DNA of 64,000 bases from Saprolegnia diclina VS20 (Eukaryota; Oomycota; Saprolegniomycetes; Saprolegniales; Saprolegniaceae): assembly GCF_000281045.1 (NCBI RefSeq), contig NW_008246084.1, positions 346,411-410,410 of the forward strand. The letters run 5' to 3'. Positions within the stretch are counted from its first letter, which is position 1, and every line of letters begins with the position of its first letter. This document shows, in pieces, positions 10,020 to 20,020 of this stretch. The notes under the pieces were generated by a model. That model ran no database searches and was not told where the DNA came from. It worked only from the letters and a program-made list of their open reading frames with translations. The position numbers were made by a program, and so were the translations under genes.

Positions 10020-10200
10020 ATCGTTGTGTATGCCACCTCATAATATACTTTATATTGCCTGCGCCGTTGTGGATCACGCAAAATACGAGCCATTGTCATG
10101 TCCCGATCGAGGTCGACAACCGAATTCAACCAAATTCAACCAAGTTGAGGCGAGTTGGGATTGAGATATAGTCATCGACGGCGTGAAACCCACTTGATGC

Positions 10201-10728
10201 ACCGGTAGAGGACCCCCGGTCACCCATGTATCTGTTACAAAAGCCTGGGCAAAACCTCGGGGGGCCTTGGGGTCGGAGGGCCTACCCTAGGGTCCCAAAG
10301 AGCTCTGAGGGTGGGGGTCTGGGCCTATCCTGACCCTACCCTAGGGTGGCGCATGACCCCCGGGACACTTCCAGAGCATTGTATGCTGCTGTGTTGGAGA
10401 CAAAACGTTGGGTATAATGCTTGCATAGGATATTGTACCCGAACGCCACTTCGTTGTGGCGATAGAAGACGTCTTTCTCCTCGCAATTGAGCATTTCCTC
10501 AAGCGGTGTGACACACCGATGACCATCACTCATGAGTGAAGGTCATCTGTTTTATCCGGCAGTTATCCGGTACATATCCGGTCATAGGGGTCTGGGGGCT
10601 GGGCTGGGGTCTCGTACCCTAGGGGCAATCTACAAACAGGGATGTATGAGGGGCGGGGGGCGGCCATCATGGCGGGTCTACCCTAGGGTAAGCCTTGACC
10701 CCCCTGGGTGACCAGGGGTCCTACCGGT
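10201..10728. mobile_element. MITE-like inverted-repeat element (about 528 bp)
   Basis: The left end (10201-10228) ACCGGTAGAGGACCCCCGGT and the right end (10702-10728), read on the opposite strand as ACCGGTAGGACCCCTGGTCA, match over about 27 bp apart from a 2-base indel and one substitution; the following CACCC is also shared. Inside are four copies of the palindrome TACCCTAGGGT (10283, 10337, 10615 with one mismatch, 10679), G-runs, and three TATCCGG units (10552-10581). A minus-strand open frame at 10336-10533 (65 codons, MSDGHRCVTPLEEMLN…) could be a transposon-protein remnant. No clear target-site duplication was found flanking the ends, so the family is unknown. No transposase is present. 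Confidence 0.6.
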
Positions 10729-11029
10729 AGTATCCTGCAGTCAGCCGTGGATCGCCAGGAGTATGTGCCACCTACGAGCTACAAGGACGCGCCCGACCCG
10801 ACGAATGCGAGCAATTTTGCGTGCAACTGAGAGACTGGAGGTTTGGACGTACCAGAGACGACGTCCCTTTGCCAACTCAACTACCTTCTTCCCGCAGATA
10901 AAGCTGCAGACATGCATATGTAGCGATACTAAAGCTCTCTGAAGTAGCGAGTGGCGGAAGAGTCAAGAGTGAAACATAGCAACCAACAAGCCTTTTTTGC
11001 TTCGTGTCTTAACGTCCTTATGGAGTCGT
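10729..11029. other. Intergenic, 3' side of uS3
   Basis: Between the inverted-repeat element and the uS3 stop. No open frame, repeat or promoter could be supported. Confidence 0.5.
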
Positions 11030-11740
11030 TTACTGCTGGGCAGCGAACGTCTCGGCGGGCGTGGGCTCGACGTACGGGCGGTAGACTTCCTCCTTGGGTT
11101 CCAAGATGGTGACGACATCGTCCAACTGGCGCTTGGGGCCCATGCGGCCCGTGGGGTCGTGCGGCAACATGATGTTGACCTTGACACCGAGCACACCCTG
11201 GCGCATGAGGACGTGGCGGACGGCCGTGTCGACGTACTCGAGGTTGGCGTTACCGGTCTTGACCATGTAGCCCTCCTTGAACTTCATGGCCTTGGCACGC
11301 TGGGCACGCAGCTTGCCCGAGACAATGACTTCGCAGCCCTTGGCGCCCGACTCCATGACGAAGCGGAGGACACCCATGGCGGCGCGGCGGACGGCGAGGC
11401 CGCCGAGGAGCTTGAACTTAAGCGACTCGGCCTGGGCCTGGGCGCAGAGGCCACGGTTGGCGACGCGCTCGGCGTAGAGCTCGACGGCGCCGTCGGCGAA
11501 GTTGAAACGCTTCTGGACGACCGAGGTCAATTCGCGGATGCGCTGGCCCTTCTCGCCGAGGACTTCCTGCGTGCGCGTGGCGCGGATGATGACTTCCGTG
11601 CGGACCGGCGTGACGCGGACTTCGACGCCCGAGTAACCATCCTCAGCGAGTTCGCGCTGGAGGAGCTCGTTGAGTTCGGCGAAGAAGACACCGTCAGCGA
11701 CGAACTTGCGCTTCTTGGAGATGTTGAGGTTGGCGGCCAT
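11030..11740 (-). CDS. RPS3: 40S ribosomal protein uS3 (RPS3)
   Basis: Intronless, 236 codons, as expected for uS3 (about 240). It is part of the small subunit head at the mRNA entry tunnel. The N-terminal KH domain is seen ([39 protein letters not shown]), followed by [20 protein letters not shown] and the [21 protein letters not shown] segment of the C-terminal domain, and [11 protein letters not shown] near the end. The start [17 protein letters not shown] (11738-11740) is the conserved one; an upstream in-frame extension is rejected because it is hydrophobic and unlike the family. Confidence 0.98.
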   Translation of the reverse strand: MAANLNISKKRKFVADGVFFAELNELLQRELAEDGYSGVEVRVTPVRTEVIIRATRTQEVLGEKGQRIRELTSVVQKRFNFADGAVELYAERVANRGLCAQAQAESLKFKLLGGLAVRRAAMGVLRFVMESGAKGCEVIVSGKLRAQRAKAMKFKEGYMVKTGNANLEYVDTAVRHVLMRQGVLGVKVNIMLPHDPTGRMGPKRQLDDVVTILEPKEEVYRPYVEPTPAETFAAQQ

Positions 11741-13102
11741 GGTTTGATGAAGCAAAAAAAGCAATAGAAACCCGAGGCAGACTCCAACCACATAACAAAG
11801 TCCCGTGGCCAGTTATCTTGGCGCGATGCCATTGGCCAAAACGATGCGATTTATTTCCAATGAAATAGTGATCACACTATTTCATGCGTTGGCGATGCGT
11901 TGACCGTGGACGCGGCGTTGCATGGGAATACTTCGGTACGCCTTCCCCAAAACGCGAGTGCAGTAGCGTATTGTCTTGAACTAGAGGCAGATGTGCAGAG
12001 CATGCACAGGTTCATACCGACCCCGATCAAAATTGTTTCAATTAGTGTATTTGGCGGGAACTCACGCGCGGAGGATTGGCAAAAGCAAGCAGCAAATCGT
12101 CGCCCTGGTGATGCAATGGGAATGCAATATCAAGCTTCGTCTTTTGATACTCCATGAGGTGTTAGGCATCTGGGAGGGTGTTGGTGGAGCCTACATGGGC
12201 TTGTGTGCTCGCCAAGTGACAGAGTGAGCTGCTCAGTGGTACTGAGACGCCAAAAAGCTGGGCGCAGAATGGAAGAAGAAGAGAATTCAGCGTCGCGTGC
12301 TCTCGTATCAGCAAACTACAAGTGTACGAGTAGGAACAGTGAGTGCGGGGCTTTCAAACGATACTGCGGCAAAGATCCAAAGCTTGCATAACTGCGATCA
12401 CTCGTTTCCGGTGGTGGGCTCAATGTGCATCAGTCTTATGAAGTCAATGTGGCTGCATGAGCTCCTTGATTCTACTACGCAGTAGTAATATCACCATGTT
12501 TGTGCCTCTCTTTGCAAGCATCTCGCGGGACGAGCTGCAGGAGCCTCGCCGCACTGGTCGTCTCATTGCTTGGAGGACATCAGCAGCGTCAACAGAGCAA
12601 TTGGGCGTATTCGCGGGTACACGCAATGGGTTCTGCGTGCATTGGCTAATAAGTGCGATAACAGTGACAACGTTTAAGTTTAGATAGGGACAGCATGTAC
12701 GCACGCTGGAGCTCCGCACTCGGTTGCAATTCAGGCATGGTGGTACTCCCGCACGGCTACTTGGATCCTGGAGCCTTTGCCTGCGATTGCGCTACTCGAC
12801 TCTAGACATGCCCATGTTTCGTCTGCCAGCCGTTCGGTTATGCTTCATCGTCCGTTGCCACCCAGGAATATGCTGTGCAAGTCGATGGTCGAGACATCGA
12901 GGGTTGCCACGACGCCATTTTGATCACCGGAAGATGAAGATGATGATGGAGCTGGCACCGTCAACTCAATTTTATTGAAATTCAACAAAAATACAATGCC
13001 GCCACATACACCATATCTTGCTCTTTGTATGCCACATGGCACATTCTATTTAAATTAAATTAAAAATGCTCCAAGGTGCCAGTCCACTTTGCCCTTTCTC
13101 GG
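11741..13102. other. Long divergent intergenic region (1.36 kb)
   Basis: The left side is the uS3 promoter with GGCCAATGG (CCAAT) at about 11830. An 11-bp perfect inverted repeat ATGAAATAGTG-atca-CACTATTTCAT lies at 11860-11885. The middle has only short, compositionally poor open frames. The right side (12960-13060) is A/T-rich with TTTAAATTAAATTAAA, followed by the initiator-like TCCACTTTGCCCTTT at 13083-13097, just ahead of the next gene's ATG. Confidence 0.5.
11860..11885. repeat. Perfect 11-bp inverted repeat with 4-nt spacer, uS3 promoter side
   Basis: Arms ATGAAATAGTG and CACTATTTCAT with the spacer ATCA. It sits about 120-145 bp upstream of the uS3 start, where a dimeric transcription factor site would be plausible. 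Function is unknown. Confidence 0.6.
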
Positions 13103-14389
13103 ATGCGCTTCGTGACCATCAACGACGACGAGAGTGCGTCCGAGCTCGCGGCCTACTCGAGCCGCGAGATCCTCTACGACGTCAAGGACGAGCTCGAGCG
13201 CAGCGCCGACCCCGAGTATCTCCGGCGCAAGCTCCACCGCCAGCGCATCCGCGACTACCGCCGGTCTAAAGTGCTCGAGCTGCAGCACTTGCAAAAAGAG
13301 GCGGCCGAGCTCCAAGCGCACATTGCCCGCCTCCAAACGGCCAAGAAACACGGAACATCGCGAAAAGACTGTCAACTCCCGTGGCGCGATGTGGCCATGG
13401 CGCTCCGCGACGCCGCCGACGCGTCGCAAGCGACCAACGCGAGCTTGAAAACCAAGCTGCAAAAGCACCGCGAGCTCCTCCGCGCCATGACGTCGTGGGT
13501 CTCGGCCATGTCGAGCGTCCAGCGCTTCCCGAACGCGAATGCTACCACGTGGCGCAACATTTGCCTCTTCAAGAGCGACGAGTCGCGCCGCCTCGGCTTT
13601 GAATGGATGACCAACCACATGCTGCACCACACCAACGCCGTCCTCGATGAGTGTGCCTTTCCGACTGCACCACTCGATGCAATGCACCACGCGGACTACA
13701 TGGACTTGCACATCTCGTGGGACGACGCGGGACGCTACCGGCTCTTCCAGCGCCACCAGACCATCATGCACACGAGCTTGGAGAGCATCACACGTGCCTT
13801 GCACCGCATGTACATCAGCGACCGGGTCTCGGTCGCCAATATTGTCAAGGAAGACCTCGATATGCAGGTACGACGACGGCTGCGTGCTGTGCTTTGGACA
13901 AATACGTTCTTAGTTTCTGAACGACTCGGGGCGGTACAGCCGGACGCAAGAGTGGTCGGCCAACCCACTGCACTTTCTCCGGCGCCAGTTTACAGAACCT
14001 GGGCTCCGGTCCATCATCGTGGGTCAAAACATCCTCGAAGACGAGAAGTACCCTGTCGGCAAGTACATAAGCGACGCCCAAGCCTGGTACTACACTCCCT
14101 CGCTCTATGGCTGCGACGACGACCTTCGTCTTCTAGGATTGTCGTGACGCAGCTCGCGCCGGGCGTCATTTTATATCAAAACTACTATACGGCCGAGCAG
14201 CTCCACACCAAAGACGGGGTTGCACTGCCGTTGGAAGATGACGTGTGGTCGACCGCGCTGTCGCTACACGAGTTGCCCACGCATGACGCCAAGCAAAGAG
14301 CCTTTGAACGCCACGTACAGCATCAGTGGGTACACATCATCAAGGCGGCCGAGGCTGGCATACGAGCCATGTGCGCTGCGTCGCCATGA
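13103..14389 (+). CDS. bZIP-like / M96 mating-factor-like protein, three exons
   Basis: Exons 13103-13867, 13914-14086, 14137-14389 (introns 46 and 50 nt, GTACGA…TTAG and GTACTA…CTAG); 396 codons in frame. The N-terminus (residues about 30-80) is a basic region followed by a heptad-rich helix (RRKLHRQRIRDYRRSKVLEL, then LQHLQKEAAELQAHI), as in oomycete bZIP-like proteins. After it comes LPWRDVAMALRDAAD and the long conserved region of the oomycete M96 mating-specific family. The second half (SYDGARARV-like motifs absent; WSANPLHFLRRQFTEPG, IIVGQNILEDEKYPVG) leads to QLAPGVILYQNYYTA. The ATG at 13103 lies just after an initiator-like TCCACTTTG. Role: probably a DNA-binding or START-like regulatory protein; nothing in the window tests this. 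Confidence 0.72.
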   Translation: MRFVTINDDESASELAAYSSREILYDVKDELERSADPEYLRRKLHRQRIRDYRRSKVLELQHLQKEAAELQAHIARLQTAKKHGTSRKDCQLPWRDVAMALRDAADASQATNASLKTKLQKHRELLRAMTSWVSAMSSVQRFPNANATTWRNICLFKSDESRRLGFEWMTNHMLHHTNAVLDECAFPTAPLDAMHHADYMDLHISWDDAGRYRLFQRHQTIMHTSLESITRALHRMYISDRVSVANIVKEDLDMQVRRRLRAVLWTNTFLVSERLGAVQPDARVVGQPTALSPAPVYRTWAPVHHRGSKHPRRREVPCRQVHKRRPSLVLHSLALWLRRRPSSSRIVVTQLAPGVILYQNYYTAEQLHTKDGVALPLEDDVWSTALSLHELPTHDAKQRAFERHVQHQWVHIIKAAEAGIRAMCAASP

Positions 14390-14542
14390 CGACGTGCTGT
14401 AATAGATAGACACCTTGTACACCACGTTTGTTGTCTCATCGTCTTGGCTTTGGATTGGACGCTGTGGATCGAGTCTTTGTTTGGACCTGCAAGGTGGTCA
14501 TCCGTAATAACGGCTACCGTGCCGCAGAAATAGAAAGACGGC

Positions 14543-15370
14543 ATGGTCGACCTCGTCATGTGGGGGCCGTGCCTCATCATGGCCACCATCGGTGGCGTCG
14601 TCGCCTTCTTTGGCGACGTGCTGCTCCTGTATGTGACGTACCCGTTCGACGGGTCGCCCGTGACCTTTGGCGTCCTCGGCGCGCTCCTCATGTCGTGCGT
14701 CGACAACACGGTGCTGTACATCTCGTACGTCTGCGCGACGCTCCGCGCGACAAAGGACCACATGTCCAACCGCTGCATCATGTTTGCGATGAGCCGCGCG
14801 GGCGCTGGCTACACGCTGCTCTTGCTGCTCGTGCTTGGCTTCTACATGGCGTGGTACGGCGACGTCTCGCTCGTGTACGTCGGCTTTGTGCTTCTCGATG
14901 GCTTCAACGTGACCATGTGCTCGTTTCTCATTGGCCTCTGGCTCTGCGTGCGCAAGAAGCACAAGCACATTGACCGCCCGACCGTGCCGACAAAGGTCGA
15001 AAAGATGTGTATGAACAGCGTCCTCTGGCCGTCCGTCGCGATCCGCTACGTCTACTACCTCGTGGCCTTTAGCTTTGTCTTTCTTGAGAAAGGACCGCAG
15101 TCGACCAACGTGACCATTGGCGTCTACGTCGGCCTCAACGCGGCGTTCAACGTTGGCGTCGCCTTTGGCATGCGCTCGTTCCGGCGCAAAGTGCATCGCG
15201 ACGCCAAGGCGCTCGAGAATGCCCGACCTCAGGCCAACGACGATATGCCAGTGGTGGACAACGACGGCCCCGCGTCGGACGAGGTCGACGTCGCAAGTGC
15301 CGTCGAGAACGACGACCATGACAACTCTAATATTGACGCCTACGGGTCGGACGACGAGGCGTACCCGTGA
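14543..15370 (+). CDS. Multi-pass membrane protein of unknown function, about six transmembrane helices
   Basis: Intronless, 275 aa. Hydrophobic spans are visible at about residues 8-30 (CLIMATIGGVVAFFGDVLLL), 42-65, 90-110 (YTLLLLLVLGFYMAW), 115-140, 168-190 and 200-220, with short loops; the first 220 residues are therefore mostly membrane-embedded. The C-terminal 60 residues are hydrophilic and acidic (NDDMPVVDNDG, NIDAYGSDDEAYP), probably cytosolic. No family was recognised; the layout recalls small heptahelical or TMEM-like proteins, but no ligand-binding or transport motif is visible. A start at 14543 gives a membrane segment within ten residues. Confidence 0.7.
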   Translation: MVDLVMWGPCLIMATIGGVVAFFGDVLLLYVTYPFDGSPVTFGVLGALLMSCVDNTVLYISYVCATLRATKDHMSNRCIMFAMSRAGAGYTLLLLLVLGFYMAWYGDVSLVYVGFVLLDGFNVTMCSFLIGLWLCVRKKHKHIDRPTVPTKVEKMCMNSVLWPSVAIRYVYYLVAFSFVFLEKGPQSTNVTIGVYVGLNAAFNVGVAFGMRSFRRKVHRDAKALENARPQANDDMPVVDNDGPASDEVDVASAVENDDHDNSNIDAYGSDDEAYP

Positions 15371-15590
15371 CGCGTCCAACGTCGATGCCTACTTATAGTC
15401 TTTTAAACGTTCAACCTACAAGCACATATCAATGGTCGTAGCCAAGGTTTCGTCGTTGGGATACCGCACTCTAGCTGTGGGAAACACTCGGTTCTTGTTT
15501 TGGTAGATCGCCACGCCCGCTCGAGATTGGCTAGAATGAGCCAATCGGCATGCAGCGGGCGGGCGCTGGCCTGAAAAGTGCAAACTCGCC

Positions 15591-16458
15591 ATGGTGAAAG
15601 GCCTCAACGTGTCGGGCGTGACGCAGTTCGTCTCGGCAGTGCTCAAGTCCCCCAAGCTGCTCGTACCCCACCTCTCGGTCAAGGGTACGTTCTCGTCTAC
15701 CATAGCAGCTGGTCATGTGCCGGTGTAGACATCAATGACATCCCGTTCGCCAAGCTCCACGCGCTCGGCTTCAAGGGCGTCGTGTTCGATAAGGACAATA
15801 CGCTCACCGTGCCGTACAAGCGCGAGATTGTTCCGCGTGTGCAGGTGCAGCATCTCGACTCGAATATCGGTGACGCAAGCACCACGTAGGATGCCGTGAA
15901 CGACTGCCAATCGGTCTTTGGCTATGACTGTGTGCTCATTTTCTCCAACTCGGCGGGCTCGAGCGAAGATGCACCGGCGTTTAACGAAGCCAGCGCGATC
16001 GAGGACAGTTTGCGCATGAAGGTGCTGCGCCACGGCACCAAGGTCTGCGCTTGCGATCCGTGTCTATTCTCAAGCCTCATATGTTCTTAGAAACCTAACG
16101 GCATCGAAGCGTTGACGTCGGCACTCCAAGTGGCACCGCACGAGCTCATCATGGTCGGCGACCGCTACTCGACCGATGTGCTCTTTGGCAACTCGAACGG
16201 TACTTTTGCTCGCCATCGCGTAATCTTTCTCACGCGGCATTGTGCAGGGATGCTCACGGTTCGCACCGACCAGCTCGACAAGAGCGGCGAGTCCATGCTC
16301 AACCTGACGGTACAACGACGACGAGCTATCCAATCGTATCGCTCATACGACGACGCCCGCCGTAGATGCAAGCGATTGAAAATGCCATCTTGGGTCGGCT
16401 CTATGCGCGTGGAGTCGAGGCGCCCGCCCACGCCTTGTACGGCAAAGACCAGTTGTAG
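15591..16458 (+). CDS. GEP4: Phosphatidylglycerophosphatase GEP4-type (mitochondrial HAD phosphatase), six exons
   Basis: Exons 15591-15684, 15729-15844, 15890-16042, 16091-16199, 16248-16309, 16366-16458; introns 44-56 nt; 208 codons in frame. The enzyme dephosphorylates phosphatidylglycerophosphate to phosphatidylglycerol in cardiolipin synthesis at the inner mitochondrial membrane. The HAD nucleophile motif is GVVFDKDNTLT (DKDN, as in yeast Gep4), motif II is FSNSAGS, and the late motif is MVGDRYSTDVLFGN. The N-terminal LNVSGVTQFVSAVLKSPKLL and the C-terminal AIENAILGRLYARG also follow the family. Length is near that of yeast Gep4 (185) and plant PTPMT-independent homologues. A CCAAT box (GCCAATCGG, about 15539) lies upstream. 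Confidence 0.9.
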
Positions 16459-16496
16459 TGTAGTCAATACGTTAGTGTACAGCAACAACGCGTTGT

Positions 16497-16833
16497 CTAG
16501 GCGTCAGTCGTACTGGCCTCGTCGCGGGGCGGGTACGCCGTGCGCCGGCCTAATCGCAGCCAAGAACTTAGCCGAGCTTATTGTCATATGTAAGCGTGTA
16601 CCCTTGTACGAGTTGGTCGTCAGGTCCCAGTCCGGGTCGCGGCCAATGTCCTTGGAGCCTGTGTTCATGTACACGCCGCGGCGGATCTGCGACGTCGAGA
16701 GCGGGCCTTCCATGCTCATCGTGTTCTGGTCCTTCTTGCTCTGCACGATGAGGAAGGGCATCGAGAACGAGAGGAGGCCACCCGCGCCGACGAGGAGCCC
16801 AATGATGCGCTTGTTGTTGCCGCCACGAGCCAT
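16497..16833 (-). CDS. Small single-span membrane protein, conserved-looking, two exons
   Basis: Exons 16602-16833 and 16497-16549 (intron 52 nt, GTACAC…TTAG); 94 codons in frame. Residues about 10-28 (IIGLLVGAGGLLSFSMPFLIV) form one transmembrane helix after a short basic N-terminus (MARGGNNKR). It is followed by RRGVYMNTGSKDIGRDPDWD, which has the look of a conserved eukaryotic motif in tiny organelle-membrane proteins, and a short tail ending DEASTTDA. Function is not recognised. The 3' end lies only 38 bp from the convergent GEP4 stop. The promoter contains an inverted pair of TTATCCGGA / TCCGGATAA. Confidence 0.68.
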
Positions 16834-16877
16834 GTTGTCAATGCTCGATAGAAAGTGCACGCCACCACCAAGTCGTT

Positions 16878-16908
16878 TTATCCGGACAAGCAAGGAGCAT
16901 CCGGATAA
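16878..16908. promoter_or_regulatory. Inverted pair of TTATCCGGA upstream of the small membrane protein
   Basis: TTATCCGGA at 16878-16886 and its exact inverse TCCGGATAA at 16900-16908, 13 bp apart, 45-75 bp upstream of the start at 16833. It is the clearest symmetrical example of the recurrent motif in this window. Confidence 0.55.
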
Positions 16909-17120
16909 TACACATCGCGATCTTCCTTGCTCTTCTTTCCCGCGGTACTAGTACTAGTATGGCGACAGCCATGCCATTGCTATGGTACTGCTGCTACCGT
17001 TGTACTTTGCCCTTTAGCTGTGCCTCTTTGCAGGGGCTTCAGAATTCGCGTCCGCCTCGCGACGACACCACCCTTTGCTGACAATCAACGGTCAACCATG
17101 CACTCGTACATGTTGGGCGC

Positions 17121-19004
17121 TTATGACGTGACCATGGAGAGGACGGACACAGCGGCAACAAGTAGAGCCGACGGCGAACGGTACTGCCCTGCACTGGGCG
17201 GAAGGAGCTGGTCGCAGTACTCGCCACCCCAGAGCGGGTCGCACATGCAGACGCCGCCCGTGACGCACGAGCCTTGGCTACTGCACACGAGGCCGTTCTT
17301 TTCACACAAAACTAGACACGCCACATGAGCCGACACGAGCAATGCTAGCGCCAAGCTCGCACAAAAGTCGGTCGAACGAAAGACGTCGGCCACCTTGTCA
17401 CCGCCCGTGGACCCGCCGAGGACGACGATGGCCGGGAGCGTCGTCACCGGGTAGTAGCGCGCGGTTGCGCAGACGCCGCAGCCGTCGGCGAACGACGAGC
17501 TCATGTGGTAGATGCCGTTGACAATGGTCGTCGAGATCGTCGCGCCAGACGGCGTCGCTTTAGGATCGCACTGCGGGATCACGCTGCCGTTGAGGTTCGT
17601 GACGTTCGACTCGGACCGGCAGTTGAAGCCGCAGACGTTGACGTTGGGAATGCTGCGGTTCGTCACCAGCGCTAGAGCGCATGTCACATCATATGCTGCA
17701 ACACGTTGAACACGCTACCCGTGTGGCCCCACTTGCCGAGGCAGGTGTACGCGCCGTCGATGAGCACCTGGCACCAGCCGGCCGTCGACTCGCCGAGCGC
17801 ATCCGAGCTGATCGGAAGCCAGGAAACTAGCCACGACTCGTCATTTGCGTAAAAAGCAAATGTGCAAACTACCCCCGTCACGGCTCTGCCATACGTCTGC
17901 GTACGTGTGCATGGGCCAGATGCCGTGGCCAATGCGGCCGCCCCCCAGGAGCCAGAGACGCGGGCCAAAGAGGTAGTCGGACGGTGTGCTGGCGTGGAGC
18001 GAGATGAGCGACGTGAAGGCGCGGACCGGCCATTCCGCGGCTGCCGTGGCTGTCACCCACGTCTCTACGATGCATTGTATGTGCTGAAAAGTGTAGGAGG
18101 AGTCGCACGCGAAGTGTCAAGGCGGTAGACATCGTTGAGCATCTCCGTGTCGGCGCCCCAGCCACCGAGAAGAACACCGACGTATTGGGCGGACGCATCG
18201 CCGAGCGTGGCGTTGCGAATTGAGTGCGTCACGCAGGCGTGGCCGGCGCGGGGACTCCATGGCACACTCGACAGCTTCTTCCAGTTGCCTACATGGACCA
18301 TTCTAGGGTCACGCCACGATGCGTCGAGCGCGTGCCCACCGCCCACGACCGAGTTGGTGTACCACACGTCGTTGTTGAGTGGACTGCCGCCCATGACGTA
18401 GAAGATGCCATTGAGCGCCATCGCGCAGTGCCATCCGCGAGGTGCCCACGGCACGTTATAGCTGACTTGGGTCCACGCGACTAGGTGACGCAAGAGCTGT
18501 CACGCCAAGGTTGTCGTACAAAAGCGCACCGCCATCGAGCGAGTACCAAATGTCGTTGGCCGGCGTTGGCACGTAGCCGCCGAGCAGCACCAGAATCGGC
18601 TGGCCACTCAGCGACGGCTCCAGAAAGACCGTGAGCGAGTGCCCAAACCGACGAGGAAAGGGCGACTCGTCAATGACCTGCGACCACACGTCGCCGTCCA
18701 CCGACGTCCAAATGTCCGACCGCCGCGTCGTGCGAATCAAATGCCGCGTCGTGTACGGCCCCGACTGCCCGCCAATGACCCAGAGCTTGCCGCGAAAGAC
18801 GGCGCTGGCATGGCCTACGCAGCATGAGCGCTCGGTGGGGTAGCTGTCGCTGGCACCGTCGCGGGGCGTGAACCGCTGGTCGGTTGACGGATACGCCATC
18901 CACGTTGACGTGTCGTTGGGCGCAGGGCACGTGGTGCTTGCCACGCCGGCTAGGCAGCAGCAGAGCGACGCGAGCCAACGCGCAATGGCAGCGACGCGAG
19001 CCAT
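17121..19004 (-). CDS. Secreted kelch-repeat protein with EGF-like module and probable GPI anchor, six exons
   Basis: Exons 18530-19004, 18109-18480, 17873-18064, 17719-17826, 17363-17671, 17121-17311; introns 44-51 nt; 548 codons in frame. Residues 1-23 (ARWLASLCCCLAGVAST) are a signal peptide. Kelch-type beta-propeller blades follow: LWVIGGQSGPYTTRHL, ILVLLGGYVPTPANDIWYS, IFYVMGGSPLNNDVWYT, YVGVLLGGWGADTEMLNDVY and WLLGGGRIGHG, each with the GG and W-Y spacing. After a cysteine-rich segment an EGF-like module is seen (CSSQGSCVTGGVCMC, GGEYCDQ). The last 16 residues are hydrophobic (ALLVAAVSVLSMV) with no tail, as for a GPI signal. The fifth intron (51 nt) is in frame, so its removal is judged only from the EGF fit. 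A cell-surface or extracellular binding role is inferred. No RxLR or LxLFLAK motif is present, so this is not a classical effector. Confidence 0.82.
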
Positions 19005-19325
19005 GGTCGATCTTATTGTCGCCGTACGCGTCGTCTTGTAACCGGCATGTTGAAGCACGTGTCTTTTATATAAAGTCAAAAGCCGGAAATAGAACCACCA
19101 ACTCAACGTAGCGCAATGCAGCGGTGGCGATCGCACAAGAGAAGACGCTGGGCTGCGACCATGTTAAGGACATTAATGTGGTAAGCTCGAGCGGTCTACC
19201 GGCGCCGGTGCGAGGCGATTCATGGGAAATGTGGCGTGTGGCCGGTCGGCACCCAACTCTGGATTTGTATGTCGGCTAGGAAGACCCGGTACGGTTTCAG
19301 ATCGAAGGGTCACGTGGCAGCGGGC
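19005..19325. other. Intergenic upstream of the kelch gene
   Basis: Presumed promoter of the minus-strand kelch gene (19005-19150); no recognised motif and no coding signal. Confidence 0.4.
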
Positions 19326-20020
19326 TCAACATAAAGCCCGAAACAGACGCCGAAAGATTCGGCCGCGGTCCATGCAAGGGACGCCGAACTCTGTCTTGCT
19401 GGCCGCGCCAAGCGCATCGGCGGCGTCGAACGCCAAGGCCATTGGCCTCTTCAGCAAGATCACGGCGCGGCGCCTGTCTGGTGGGTCGCCCGCGGCCACG
19501 ACCAAGCCCCACGTACATGCGTGATGCAGGCAGCGCGCTCATGCCACCATCGTAGGCGGCACCCAGCGTCGTCGCACGCCTCAACGACAAGGTTGCGCTG
19601 GCAGAGACGCACTTTCCCGATTTTTTCGAGAACGTCAAGCGTACGATTTGCCCTGCCTGCACCTTGTTGGCTGATAGCAACTGCAGAAGCAAGTACGACC
19701 AAGCGCGCCCAAGGCGCGGCCCCGCGAAGTGCCAACGCGAGTGTGCATCTGGGTGCAGTGCCCAAGTGGAGCACCAACAACGAACCGTCACAGCAGCCAA
19801 CGACCGCCCGCGTCCACTCCTCGGTGCGCAAGCTCAACGCGGACAAGAGCACGTCACGATCCGTACGTCGAACGAGCTGTACATGCAACAGCAGTTGAGC
19901 GGAATCCTAGTGGAAAGACGTCAAGGCGACGCCCGAACCAACGCCGATCAAGCCGCTCGCGGCCAGCCTCCCGGAGCGCCCGTCGACCGCCGGACAGGTA
20001 TCGTACTCGTTGGTGCAGAC
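19326..20020 (-). pseudogene. Unresolved WD40-like coding fragment with an in-frame TAG
   Basis: The minus strand reads as protein from about 20020: EYDTCPAVDGRSGRLAASGL, then GVGSGVALTSFH, a TAG at about 19911-19913, then DSAQLLLHVQLVRRTDRDVL and RAVVGCCDGSLLVLHLG, which looks like a WD40 blade. A short intron (GTCGTA…CAAG) and a 43-nt intron (GTACGTG…ACAG) would join this to KVQAGQIVRLTFSKKSGKCV and to the C-terminus RRAVILLKRPMALAFDAADA … FRRLFRALC ending at the TGA 19326-19328. No clean start exon was found. It may be a real gene whose first introns I cannot place, the TAG being the end of an intron, or a decayed copy. Confidence 0.35.

Noticed and set aside
17121-19004. RxLR or Crinkler effector
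   Set aside because: The secreted protein lacks RxLR, dEER and LxLFLAK motifs; its body is kelch repeats.
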